From the NCBI GenBank assembly GCA_017893485.1, contig CM030364.1:39101825-39165824 (forward strand): DNA of 64,000 nt, in the 5' to 3' direction. The translations under genes were made by a program, and so were the position numbers. The DNA comes from Hemerocallis citrina. Its lineage: Eukaryota > Streptophyta > Magnoliopsida > Asparagales > Asphodelaceae. Of this stretch, positions 10,427 through 21,664 are shown one piece after another; positions within the stretch are counted from its first letter, which is position 1; every line of letters starts with the position of its first letter. The notes under the pieces are model-generated. The model was given only the letters and a program-made list of their open reading frames with translations, was not told where the DNA came from and did not search any database.

Positions 10427-13400
10427 ATGAAGCTAACAGCTCAAGCAGTCACACCAATCCCAAGTCTTGCTATTGTGCACAACCAGTCGGAGGGTGATCC
10501 CTCTAGGCTCGGAATGGCTCCCTCCCAACAGCGGGCACAAAGTTTTGCGCAGCAGCGGCCGGAAGGGAGAGGCTCTTCTCGTCATCGCCCATCGACGAAG
10601 TTGCCGATGAGAGGATGGGCCCATAGAAGGGGTCCTCCTACTAGCCATTTCCGACGTAATAGAACCCCCCCTGCGATCCAGCATCGCTCTCATCTGCAAC
10701 ATTTGAAGGCTACAGAGGTGCAGCATAAAGACAGACACAGGGGCATGCACTCAAATGATCTCAGTTATCGTGGGGCAACTCACCACTCACAACATCACAG
10801 AGAGGTTTCAAAACTCACCAGAGGCTCTTACCTGACCTCCTCCCATCATAGAGTGACTGGGAGGCCCGTCAATCCACCCAGCAACGCCAGGGTTGCTCCT
10901 CACAACTCACCATCAAAAGATACCTCTTTCAAGACGGAAACAAACAAGAAGCTGCTACCAATGCTCCAACCCCGTAAGACATCCATAGAGTCCATGAACC
11001 CCCACCAACCTCGGCAAAGGGAGGCGGCCATCGATCCTCCTAGGTCAACCGTTGTCTGGGCCCAAAGAAGGGGTCCCAACGGTGAGTGTAACGAGGGTGA
11101 GGTGCCAGTCCCGATGGAGGAGTTGGGAGGGGAATGGCAGGAGGTCAAAAGTAAGAGGAAAGCTTGTTCTCCAACTCCAACAATTTAAGAACACAGACCA
11201 CATCAGAGAAGAGGCAAGCACAAGCCGGCTCCTTGTTTCAACTGCGGGGAATTGGGGCACTATAGGACGGAATGCACCAAAGAAGTACGCTACCTTAGGT
11301 GTATGATGTGGGGGCATCTATCCTATAATTGCACTAACGTGGTCTCCTCCAATGAAGACGAAGACCGACGAGTGCACAGGGGTAAGTCGCCGGATAACCC
11401 AGCCATGATTAAGCTCGCCATTAGTCTCGCAACCATTAAAAATGAAGGAAAGTGGCCCAGCGAGTGGTGCGCTGTGGCATGTGTTACCAAGGGGAGGCCA
11501 TCGGAGGTGCATGTACTCCAGGCTTTGAACAAGAAGTGGCCAATGCGAGCTTATCGCGACTGGGTGGCCAAGAGAATGGCACCCTCCCAATTTCTTATTT
11601 CTTTTCCATCGCCACAGAAGCTCATTGAAGTCACCGGTCTACAGACGGTGGACTTTGGCCACTTCTCTATGGACTTTCAAGCTTGGTCCCCAAGCTTTGG
11701 TGCTGAGCGTCCACAAGGGGATAGATTTTGGGTGTGGATCCACAATATACCGCTACATTTTTGGAAAAAAGAAGCCCTACAAGAAATTGTATCTGACTTT
11801 GGAACTGTCGAAGAAGTGGACGAGAAGACTATATGGCGATTGGAGATTGTATCTGCTAGGGTTTTGATAAGGAGTAGGGACATCACCTTAATGCCTAGAT
11901 TTGCCAAGGTTTTCTCCTATGAGGAGTCATACCTCCTACGTTTTGTTCTCGACAAGCGGGTGGAGATAGAAGCTGCCCTGGCCGCCATCACTTCCTCTTT
12001 GCCTACATCTTCTCTCAGGGACGATCGTAGCTACAAACAAGTGGCGGAACAATCGTGGGAGCTCACCATAGATGGGACACACGAAGTTGAACGGGCCCAC
12101 AGAGAGGTGCTCAAGGCTGCCAGAGATATGGAAGCTCGCCACCAGGAGATGGCGAAGGGATCAGTTTGGCTGGGGTCAGGGCGGGACTCCAATGGCCAAG
12201 CGCGAAGCAAGACCAAAGAATCCCACGGCAGAGTGGTCCCAACTACAGATTTGGCAACCTGTGATGGTTCAGAGGCTCAGCAGACAAAGGCGGGACTGCA
12301 GACCTACCAAAATGACCAAAGGGCACTGCAAAGTGCTCAAAAGACGCATGCAGGTGTGCAGGAGCTGGCAGTAGGGCTCAGAGGGGGGCCTGTGTTAACA
12401 GGCGCCAAAAATATTGGCTGTACCCAACTCCTCCACAACGACCAAGCATCGAGTCAAGAGCAGGTGAGCGACAACGTCAGATTAGGGAGCACGAAAGCGC
12501 TTACCACCAGAGAGTGGGTGGATAAAGTTTGGAAAGCTCCTGAGGGACAAAAATGGGTAGCTTTGGGTCAGGGACAGCAAGAGGCAGAGCTGCAAGACTG
12601 CAGAGCAGGCAGAGCAAAGGCGAGTGAGCAGAAGGGGATCTCTGCCGCTTCTGCAGAAGGGTTTCCCATTTTTGTTGTTGATGCTAAAGAAGCAGAGGTA
12701 GAAGGCAGGGCATTTTTTTCCCATAAGAGGAAGGGAACATTGGGTGAGTCGCCCACTGTAACGTTGGCTGCAGCGCCTGCTGCAATCACCGAGGAGCCCT
12801 CCAATAGGGAGGCGATAGGTGGCAGGGGCAGTACGCATACCCCCACAATTTCCGAGGTCGCTGGTATTCTACATCGCGGAGGAGCTGAGGGGGTTATTGT
12901 GGACGGGCGGGTTTCGATTGAGAAGGACCCAGTGGTGATTGCGCATGAGTTCATGAAGGGGCTTCATCTTAATGAGGTTGATGGGTCCATTGAGGGGCCC
13001 AATGTTGTTATGAGCGAGCGGCCTCGTTGTCGCACAGAGAGTGGGCCCATTGAGGGGACCACGGAGGAGCACGAAACTTCCAATTTTGAGACGCCGGTTA
13101 GTGTGCTTAAAGAGGGGTCCGCAATTAGAGAATTGGAAGTTACAGATTTGGATAGTAACGATGATCCTGAAGGACGTCTGAACCTGGACATCGACTTCTC
13201 ATTTACAGATGAGGACTCTGAGGACTCAGAATTTATTGCCAATACACAAAAGGAATGTTCTCCTGAGATAGTGTTGTCCACGTTGCCAGAGTCGGCCCCT
13301 CGATACAGTACGGGTTCGTCCCGCAGGTCGGTGGGCCTTAGGGTACAGCGATCGCCTTAGAAGGCTCATGCGGAGTCCTTGGATGACTTTTTGGAGAAAG

Positions 13401-13699
13401 CCACAGCTGCCAAAGCGGCTAAACACGTCAACGGAGGTACAAAAATTTTTCTTGCTAATATTTTAAATTTCATATCAGACTCTCAAGTTTTTCTTTTAGC
13501 TATTGCTTGTGGTTTAGAAGTTGGTGATAAGGAACGCAACGCGTTTCTGCTTAACAAAATGAGGGGTTGGGAATCTGAGAGGGCAAAATCTAGTGTTGAT
13601 AAGGAATTAGGATCCAACCCTAGGGGGATTACGGGCTCCGAGAGCAAAACATGTCCGAGTCCCTCTCACACTGTGACTTCAGACACGGTTTCCCAATGA
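10427..13699 (+). pseudogene. LINE B ORF1: CCHC-knuckle RNA-binding protein with DUF4283-like region
   Basis: A single frame from ATG 10427 to the TGA at 13697-13699, about 1090 codons, broken only by TAA at 11186-11188 and TAG at 13358-13360. The N-terminal third is basic and rich in R, H, P and S. After the first stop come a zinc knuckle, CFNCGELGHYRTEC (CX2CX4HX4C), and a second knuckle whose first Cys is Tyr (YLRCMMWGHLSYNC). A DUF4283-like globular part follows (residues FLISFPSPQKLIEV... FWVWIHNIPLHFW). A long acidic, variable region leads to a conserved C-terminal tail (ANILNFISDSQVFLLAIACGL) that also occurs at the end of the LINE C ORF1. Such proteins coat LINE RNA. The stop codon overlaps the ORF2 start as ATGA, suggesting termination-reinitiation coupling. 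Confidence 0.88.
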
Positions 13700-16600
13700 A
13701 TATGCTTTTCTGGAACGTACGGGGTCTGGGGGATAAAGGTAAAAGAAATATGGTTAGAGATGTTATTTCCAAGTCCAAGGCAGATGTGGTTGGGCTGCAA
13801 GAGACCAAACTTATACATGGGATCAAACTCAAGAGATTAGGGGGGAACAAAATCAAGGAATGGGTTTTACGCCCATCCGCGGGAGCCTCAGGGGGAATTG
13901 CCATTGGCTTCAATTCAGACCTACTTACATGTGCAGAGGTTTATTTCGGCACATTCTTCCTGACTACACGACTGGAACGACGATCGGATAAGTATTTGCA
14001 GACTATCACAGTTGTTTATGGGCCAAATGTGGCCTCTGAGCGTGAAGCTTTTTGGCAAGAATTGGTCAATATTCGTCTCTGATGGCCGGGGGCCTGGATT
14101 GTCGGGGAAGATTTCAATATTATCCGATTTGCGTTTGAACACAAGGGTAGGGGTTCCAGCGACAGACACCGAGAAGAGTTCAATAGAGTGATTACGGAGC
14201 TCGAGTTGATAGATATCCCTATTAATGATAGACTATTTACGTGGTCTAACATGCAGTCTACACCGATTATGGCTAAATTAGACAGGATTCTAGTTTCGAT
14301 GGATTGGAAGACTAAGTTCCCCCTTGCAACTGCTAGATCGATCCCTAGACCAACGTCAGATCATACTCCAATCCTTCTTGATATTGGGCTTCAGGGAGCC
14401 AAAAGACCTAGAAAATTCCGTTTCGAGAAGGCCTGGCTGGAGATTCAGGGGTTTCACCACCTGGTTATGGAAAATTGGGCGCTACCAGTGTCTGGCACAG
14501 ATGCTGCGGGACGTTGGTGTGAAAAAATTCGCAGGTTAAGAAAGCGGCTGCGTAAATGGAACCGGTCTAGATCCTCGTCCATCTGGCACGCAAAAGATTC
14601 CTTGCTGGAAGGAATTGATGCACTCGAAAGGGTGGAGGAATCAAGAGATCCGTCACAGGAGGAAAGAAATAGACTTCTGGTGCTCCGGGAGAATATTGCC
14701 AATCTCTATAAGATGGAAGAAATTAAATGGCAACAAAGGTCTAGAATTTCGTGGCTTAAAGAGGGAGACGCGAACACGGCATTCTTCCACAGAGTGGCAA
14801 GTGCTAGACACAGGTCCAATCTGATTTTATCCTTAGAAACAAGCTCGGGGACAGTACAAGATGAACGAGTGATTTCAGCAGCCTTCCAAGGTTACTACAA
14901 GGGCCTCTTGGGAAAGAAGAATGACTTTCGGGTCCCACTCAGGAATGATTTCTGGGAGACTTTCCAGCTTGACTCAAAGCCAACGCAATCCAACCTGGAG
15001 TCTCCGTTCTCGGAGGAGGAAGTTAAAAAGGCCATCAGTCAAATGGGAGCAAACAAGTCGCCGGGGCCAGATGGCTTCCCAATGATGTTCTACCAAATTT
15101 TTTGGGAAGAAATTAAAGGGGACTATATGGCATTGCTGAATGACTTCTTTAACAATAAGCTCAGATTGGGTATGTTTAATTTTGCGGAGGTAGTCCTGAT
15201 CCCCAAACGGGAAGAGGCGACGAAAGTGGGCGATTTTAGGCCGATTAGCCTCATTAATTGCTCGGCGAAGATTATTACTAAAATCCTTGCTTTACGCCTG
15301 GGGAGTAGTATGGACAGCCTTATCAACAAGTCTCAATCGGGATTCATTAAGGGCAGAAATATCCTTGATGGTGTGGCAACGGCGGAACAAGTTATCCACC
15401 GCTGCCATACGACCAACTCTAAGAGTTTTCTGCTTAAGCTGGACTTTGAGAAAGCTTATGACTCGGTCGATTGGGAGTGACTGCTAGAAGCTCTCAGGGG
15501 TAGGGGCTTCGGTAATAAATGGATCTGCTGGATCAGGCAGTGCTTGCAGACTAGCAAAACGGCCATTTCGGTGAATGGTAGGTCGGGGCAGCCGTTCCCA
15601 TGCAAGAAGGGTCTAAGGCAAGGGGACCCCCTATCACCACTCCTGTTTACTATCGTTGCGGATGTGTTGAGGGTTATGCTGGAGAACTGCTAGGAAAAAG
15701 GTTAGATCACGCCAGTGGCCAGTTCCGTGTCTACTAAAGGGTGTACGATCCTGCAATACGCAGATGACACCATACTATTTGGTAATGGGTCTAGACGAGA
15801 AACCGTTTGCTTCAAGGGGACCCTATACTGTTTTGAGGCCTGGTCAGGCCTTAGGATTAACTTTCACAAGAGTGCTCTGACCCCAATTTCCCTATCCGAT
15901 GATGAAGCAGGGGAACACGCTACTATTTTGAACTGTATGACGAGTGACTTCCCCATCAAATACCTTGGGCTACCAATTAGACCAGGAAAATTATCTAAAA
16001 CAGACTGGTTACCTATCATTGACAGGGTGGAGGACAGGCTATCTGGTTGGAAAGGTAAAGCGCTGTCTCTCGGGGACAGAGTGGTTCTCATCAATTCAGT
16101 GTTGTCCAACTTGCCAGTCTACTACATGTCATTCTTCGAGCTTCCAAGATGGGTGATCCAGAGGATTGACAAGATTAGAAAACGTTTCCTTTGGAAGGGG
16201 GCAGACTCGAATAAAGGAGGTTACCACCTCATCAAATGGAGTATTGCGTGCATGAAAAAGAAGCATGGAGGATTAGGCATTATTGACCTCAGAGATATGA
16301 ACCTTGCCCTATTGGGAAAATGGTGGTGTAAGGTGTTCCATAACAGTGGGGAAGGTTGGCAGGACTTCATTCAGCCTTACCTGAGGGGTAAGGGCACGAG
16401 AAACCTTGGCTTCAGAGTAGGGGCTAAGGCCTCACGACTCTGGAAAGGAATTGCCAAGGTGAACGGCCCCTTCAACTCGGCAGTTTCCTCGACTATCGGC
16501 AATGGACGGTCCACCAGATTCTGGTGGGATAGGTGGTGTGGAGCTCATTCCCTGAAAGAATTGTTCCCAGAGCTGTATGAGAGGTCGAGTCGACCAAACA

Positions 16601-17361
16601 TGTCCGTTGCCGAAGGATGGAAAAGGGGAGGCTGGAGACCGGCGCTCCGAGGAACACTTACCCCAAATTTACATCAGCAAATGATGGACATGCAAACACA
16701 CATCACACGGGCAGGCACTAGGTGTACTCAAGGCCCAGATCAGAAGTGAAGGGGGCTCGAGAGTAAGGGAGCTTTCTCGGTGAGATCTCTGTATCATCGG
16801 ATCCACTTTCGAGGATGCAGACCAAGTTGGGCACAAGTGTTGTGGAAGGCGAAAACTCCCTTTAAAGTCAAAGTTTTCTTATGGCTGGTGCTGAATAATG
16901 CTATCCTCATTAGACAAAACCTTGCCAAAAGACAACCACAGGTGGCGACCAACTGTAGTTTCTGCGACGTACATGTGGAAGATCTAAATCACCTTTTCAT
17001 TCACTGCCTTAGAAGTAAGGCAACCATGGTTGAGGTACTCCGGGCCCTAGGAATAGGCGACTACCCCTGCGTATATGAGAATTTGTGGATTGGCCCCAAA
17101 TTTGCAACGATTAGACATGACATGAAAGATGCGTGGTACATCGCTATAGCGGCAACGACTTGGGTGTTGTGGCTTGACAGAAATAATTTTTATTTTCGTG
17201 CTTCCTGTAATAGTATTTCTGGTAATCTGACTCACATCATGCATCTTATCTCTTTTTGGGCTACAGCGGCGGCCACAGAGGCTAGAGGGAGGATAGCCAG
17301 AGTATTCCAGGTAGAGGAGTTTGACGACGAGGAGATAGAGATAGGGCCGACGCTGGATTAG
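13696..17361 (+). pseudogene. LINE B ORF2: endonuclease, reverse transcriptase, zf-RVT
   Basis: The start is ATG 13696 (an in-frame ATG also lies at 13651). One frame runs to the stop at 17359-17361, about 1220 codons, interrupted by TGA 14080, TAG 15691, TAG 15703, and TGA at 15478 and 16747, with no frameshift. The N-terminus is an apurinic-type endonuclease: FWNVRGLG, LQETKL, GGIAIGF, VYGP, GEDFNI (the usual first Gly pair is GE here), TWSN, LDRILVS and SDHTPI. The reverse transcriptase follows with FRPISLINCSAKI, SQSGFIKGRNI, LLKLDFEKAYDSVDW, GLRQGDPLSPLLF and LQYADDTILF. Then come PIKYLGLPI, the thumb region, and the C-terminal zinc-binding segment (LWKAKTPFKVKVFLWL..., CSFCDVHVEDLNHLFIHC). 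No RNase H domain is seen. The enzyme nicks DNA and primes LINE cDNA at the cut; this copy cannot make it whole. Confidence 0.93.
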
Positions 17362-17627
17362 GGGACTGGCTACACCAGTCCTGACAGTGCTTTTGCCAGC
17401 TTGGGTTTTGTTTCAGCCTACCGTCCTCTTTGGCTGCTGGATGTCTAAGTAGTTAGACCCACCCCCCAGGGTTTGTTGGGGGTGTATGTTTGTTTTCTTC
17501 GTTTATTTTTCTGCTTTGTACTTTTATTTTGTACTGTTGTTTTTTCCTGGTACGCCGGGGTTGTTTTGTTAACTTCTTATTAATAAAATAGGGTGATCTT
17601 ATTCCACCTTTTACCTCAAAAAAAAAA

Positions 17628-17645
17628 AACTATATATAATAGACG
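17628..17645. repeat. Right target-site duplication of LINE B
   Basis: An exact copy of 9856-9873, directly after the A-tail. Confidence 0.92.
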
Positions 17646-19099
17646 TAATCACCTTGTCAAAAGTACCCTGTCCTGTCATATAATTTTTAGATTGGTAATC
17701 TGCACAGCCACATCATCAGCCAAATAAAATTTAACTCGACTCCCCTGAACCTTAACTAGTTTATTTTTTTTTTATTTATATTTTAACGATCTAAAAGAGT
17801 TGGACTAGCACCGCATTCTTGAGTCTGCCGATATATAAGTAGCACTGAATCCTACTTTACGATGTGAGGGTGCTAATCCGTTCCCGATTTGGGAACTGTT
17901 TTCCGTACTGACCATCTTTTTAAAAATAATTACCAAATGGACTCACTTTCAAAAGTATTTACCAAACTGACTCATTTTTGAATACATCAGTATAAAACAA
18001 CACTATTGACAATAACGACATATGTTATTTAATTGCCGTTGCCAATAGCATCACCTGTAAAAAAAAAAATCTTCAGATGCCGCGATTGGGAGTAACGACA
18101 TTTGTATATTTCGCAATCAATTAGGAACTCTTTGACTTGGAAAAATTGCAAGTGTGTAAACATCTTAACATTAACATTAACATTAACGTTAACATCATTA
18201 GCCTGATCTTCTCCGTCCTCCTATTCCTCCTTATCCTCATCATCCTCATGATCGAAGACTTGCTTAATTCTTCATTAACAATAGCATTATCGAGTCTTGC
18301 ATAACGTTGTCGTTATCGACAATATCTCGTATCAAGGTGTGAGATGTATCGGCTCAGATTCTGTGGTATTTAATTCTGTTGTAGTTGTACTCATGTCTTC
18401 TTGTGAATTGGGCATTCTTGCATGTGACTTGGCAGTTGGTTTGAAACTCCTAACGGGGCATTGACTAGAAATTACAAGTAACTGAGCATTAGGAAGCTTA
18501 ATTTGCTCAATATATAACTCCAATGCAGTCCAACTATAATTTGGATCAAATGCCCTAGCAATCATGGGCTTTAGTGCATTATCATTATCTACAGGCACTA
18601 CTATGAAATATTGTCATTCTCCTTTTCCGGCAGCATAACTATAGCGTCCCAAATTTTCAATAAATAAAATTAGAAATAAGTGGCACAATTTTCAAAATCA
18701 ACTTCAATTGCAATCATAAACACAACATCAAATACATGAAAAATTAAAACTTTTTATTACATCTTCTCTTCTTACAAAACACAGCGGAATTAAATACATT
18801 AAGTACAAATCTTTACAACACATAGAATCTTCAATTTGCATTTATACTCCTAGCTTTATTTGCATCGATGCTATCCATAACTGAAAACCCTTCCAAAGTC
18901 TATTGAAAAGTGGGTACGTCAGTTAAATGCAACTGATGTCAACTATAGTAATAGTGATACTTCTAAATCTCACAATCACAAACTTGATGCACATTGATAA
19001 AACAACAATAAACGATACATAAACATTAATGAATGGAACATAGAACAACAAGTGGATCTAGGCTAAGTGTCAAGTGTATGAGATGAAAACAGAAAGCAA
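17646..19099. other. Intergenic AT-rich stretch
   Basis: No assignable gene. It contains a short hexamer run of ATTAAC repeats at 18165-18195 and several copies of an AACGACAT/CGTTATTG motif (18010-18110, 18300-18320) suggesting a worn repeat. A minus-strand frame of 88 codons (18332-18598) looks protein-like in composition but resembles nothing I recognise. The 5' flank of LINE B continues here after the target duplication. Confidence 0.4.
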
Positions 19100-19760
19100 G
19101 CATGCACAAAATAAGTCAAGAAACACAAAAGCATATGATGATTTCTAATGCATACTTGTCGGATTCTATGCATCCCATACTACATAGGTCCGGTGCAGGC
19201 CCTTATCGTTCTCCACTTTATAAGGTTCAATCCCACGTTATACACCTAACCTACTACGGTAATTACTTTAAGATTTAGATTATTCGGTGAGTATCTAGTG
19301 CTATGCCCCGATAATTCTTGAGAATCAACTTCCCACCGCGCAGTGATTTTGGATACACTCCCTCACAGTCCAATAATTCTGAAAATTGAAACCCACACCG
19401 CAAGAGAAATGGTATCTCATCACACGAATATCCCATGAGCATCGTCTCGATTCCGATAATTCTGAAGATACATCCCACACCGCAAGTGATTACACCCCAA
19501 TCATTCTTGAGAATCAACTTCCCACCGCAAGTGATTTTGGGTACACTTCCTCACACCCCGATAATTCTAGAAATTGAAACCCACATTGCAAGTGATTACA
19601 TCCCGATCATTCTTGAGATCATCTCCCACCGCGAATCATATGAGGCCCCCTACCCATGTTTTCTCTTATTTCATCACAACTCCAACTAGTGCATGTCCTT
19701 ATGTTTATTATTATTAATTAAATTACAGTCCCCCCTATAGTTGATGTACCCAATCGGACT
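19100..19760 (-). repeat. Imperfect tandem repeats in LTR-like DNA
   Basis: Units built on CCGATAATTCTTGAGAATCA, CCCACCGCAAGTGATT and TCACACCCCGATAATTCT recur irregularly from about 19295 to 19630. The minus-strand reading includes the stretch near 19160-19200 (GTAGTATGGGATGCAT) also found in the Tekay-like LTR at 36855-36870. I therefore take this as a minus-strand Tekay-like LTR or its flank, of uncertain extent. Confidence 0.45.
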
Positions 19761-20984
19761 TGTCACGCCCCGCTTCCGATTATACGAAAACACTGGCATG
19801 TAACTGAGGCCTAGCGAATGATATAAGTATGCAAACTCATATCATCCGTAACCTGTACAATGCTAGTAAGCTCAACAATACAATAATAATCACAGGAACA
19901 AAAATAAAGTGCAATAACCAATATCTGAGATACAAGAACTTACAGAATAGCCAGAGAATGTGCAATACGATAACAGTACGTCAAGATCCTCAGTGACGCA
20001 TCATCAGTACCTGGCTAAATAGTAACTCAAAAGAAAGATGGAGAGTACCCGTTAGAGGAAGCTTCGGGCGACAAGTAGTAGCAACCAGTGTAAAAAATAA
20101 AGGACTATATAACAATAACAAGAAATTGGAACGATGTCAGAGTCAATAAATGATAAACAATAACAAGATCAAAAGTCAATAATCAATGGTATGATGGTCG
20201 ATAGATAATAGTCAATAATCAGCAATTGACAACCAATAATCAATGTCAATAACTCAATAGTCAATAATACAGTTATCAGTAACAATGATCGGTAACATGA
20301 TCAGGTATGAGGAGTTAATATTAGGAAGCTTCAAGAATCATTAATATGTTATCAGTGTCAATGTTCTTATGTTTATGAATCTTTCATCAGCCTATCTAAT
20401 GCACATAATTCTGTGTCCCATAGCACAACTTCGGGTGCATACAATCAAGTGAACGTTTGACTCTAATGGTGAATTCTATAGATAATGTACTCGGGAAAAC
20501 ATGTAGATAAGAAGCAAGATTCAGTTATTCAGTTATTCAGTCATTCAGTTATTCAATCATTCAGTAACAACAGGGGAACCACGAGCTCCCTTCCGAGTAC
20601 AGTCCCCTATATTATCCACTACTAGGTCGACCCTTGTTACTCCGGCTTGTTATCATTTTATTAACAATCAGTTATGGACATGCAATCAATACGATCAATG
20701 AGAACAGTGCTAACAAAAATTATGCAATTGGTACAATCGATGAGGACGGTAGTAACAATAAAATTATCAAGAAGATATCAAGGCTATACAAAACATGAAA
20801 TATACATAGTTCAATTCATTAAATATGAAAAATATCGGATTTATATGTAAAAATATATCAATCAATTCTTTACCGGTTTCATGCACAGTCTCAGTTTTAA
20901 AAATTATAACATGCCAGTACCAAAACAGTGATAACTTCCAATATGTAAATCAAATCCGTAAGATGTTCCGGATTTAAGACTCAG
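19761..20984 (-). mobile_element. Tekay-like (chromovirus) LTR fragment, minus strand
   Basis: The plus strand starts TGTCACGCCCCGCTTCCG at 19761, the reverse complement of the LTR end GGAAGCGGGGCGTGACA that is seen intact at 59751-59767 in front of a primer binding site. The body is non-coding and A/T-rich, with CAATAATCAAT-type (20130-20270) and CAGTTATT-type (20520-20570) short repeats. On the minus strand no PBS follows the LTR end, so it is a 3' or solo LTR, or a fragment. Its other end is not defined; the 565-bp element at 20985 interrupts it or marks it. Confidence 0.5.
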
Positions 20985-21085
20985 TGTAACACCCCGGCCC
21001 GGATCAACGATTTTAGCAAATAACTGCCCACCACAGGCTGCCTCATAAAAGGTGTTATAGCTTGTTGGTGACCTCAATCCCAGAC

Positions 21086-21087
<2 letters not shown>

Positions 21088-21173
<86 letters not shown>
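21088..21173. repeat. (TA)n microsatellite, about 43 units
   Basis: An uninterrupted TA run, one of two in the same small element; the other is at 21463-21532. Length is likely variable between individuals and error-prone in assembly. Confidence 0.95.
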
Positions 21174-21175
<2 letters not shown>

Positions 21176-21460
21176 GATCCCAGATACTCCCGATGTGGGA
21201 CAATTTCCCACATCCTATCTCTCTTCTCACGACACAGCAGCCCATGCCTGGGCCCCATGCCACGTCAGCAAACAAAGTAGCCTTCGCTGCTTACCCTAAA
21301 CCGGGCGGGCCCCACCCTCAGGCCACGTCACCCAGGTTGTGAGGGCGCCAGCCGAAACAGCAACAATAGCATTTCTGCTGCTGTTTCTTTCATGTGGGCC
21401 CCCCTCTTTCAATAAATCCATATACCAACCCCCCTATAGGAAAGCTATGGGGTGAGCTTC

Positions 21461-21462
<2 letters not shown>

Positions 21463-21532
<70 letters not shown>
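21463..21532. repeat. (TA)n microsatellite, about 35 units
   Basis: The second TA array of the 565-bp element. Like the first it is entered by CAATTATATA, so the two may be copies of one segment. Confidence 0.95.
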
Positions 21533-21535
<3 letters not shown>

Positions 21536-21664
21536 CACGGGGTGTTACACTAGTGTACTACAATTTCAATGTACAAGGTTTTAAGTTTGATATCAGAAAT
21601 TGGGTCGAAACCTCAGTACAAACTCGGGAAAACGATATGGCAACATATTTAAATGTTCAATAAT

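Larger units (their letters stand above)
9873..17627 (+). mobile_element. Near full-length L1-type LINE, family B, with 5S rRNA head
   Basis: In order: 5S rRNA unit (9873-9992), pyrimidine-rich 5' UTR (9993-10426), ORF1 (10427-13699), ORF2 (13696-17361), 3' UTR (17362-17617) and poly(A) (17618-17629). An exact 18-bp duplication of the target flanks it (9856-9873 and 17628-17645). Both ORFs keep their frame throughout but carry in-frame stops, so this copy is dead in itself. The intact duplication, the unbroken A-tail and the lack of frameshifts suggest a fairly recent insertion. Length is about 7.75 kb, complete for a plant L1. Confidence 0.95.
20985..21549. mobile_element. 565-bp element with TGTAACACCCCG inverted ends and two long TA arrays
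   Basis: It starts TGTAACACCCCGGCCCGG and ends ACACGGGGTGTTACA, a perfect 12-bp terminal inverted repeat typical of Tekay-like LTR ends. It has no coding sequence. The short inverted motif GATGTGGGACAATTTCCCACATC at 21192-21214 is common in plant LTRs. The immediate flanks (CTCAG and CTAGT) do not match, so no target duplication is claimed. A solo LTR or a small LTR derivative is the best reading; a MITE is possible. Confidence 0.55.
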
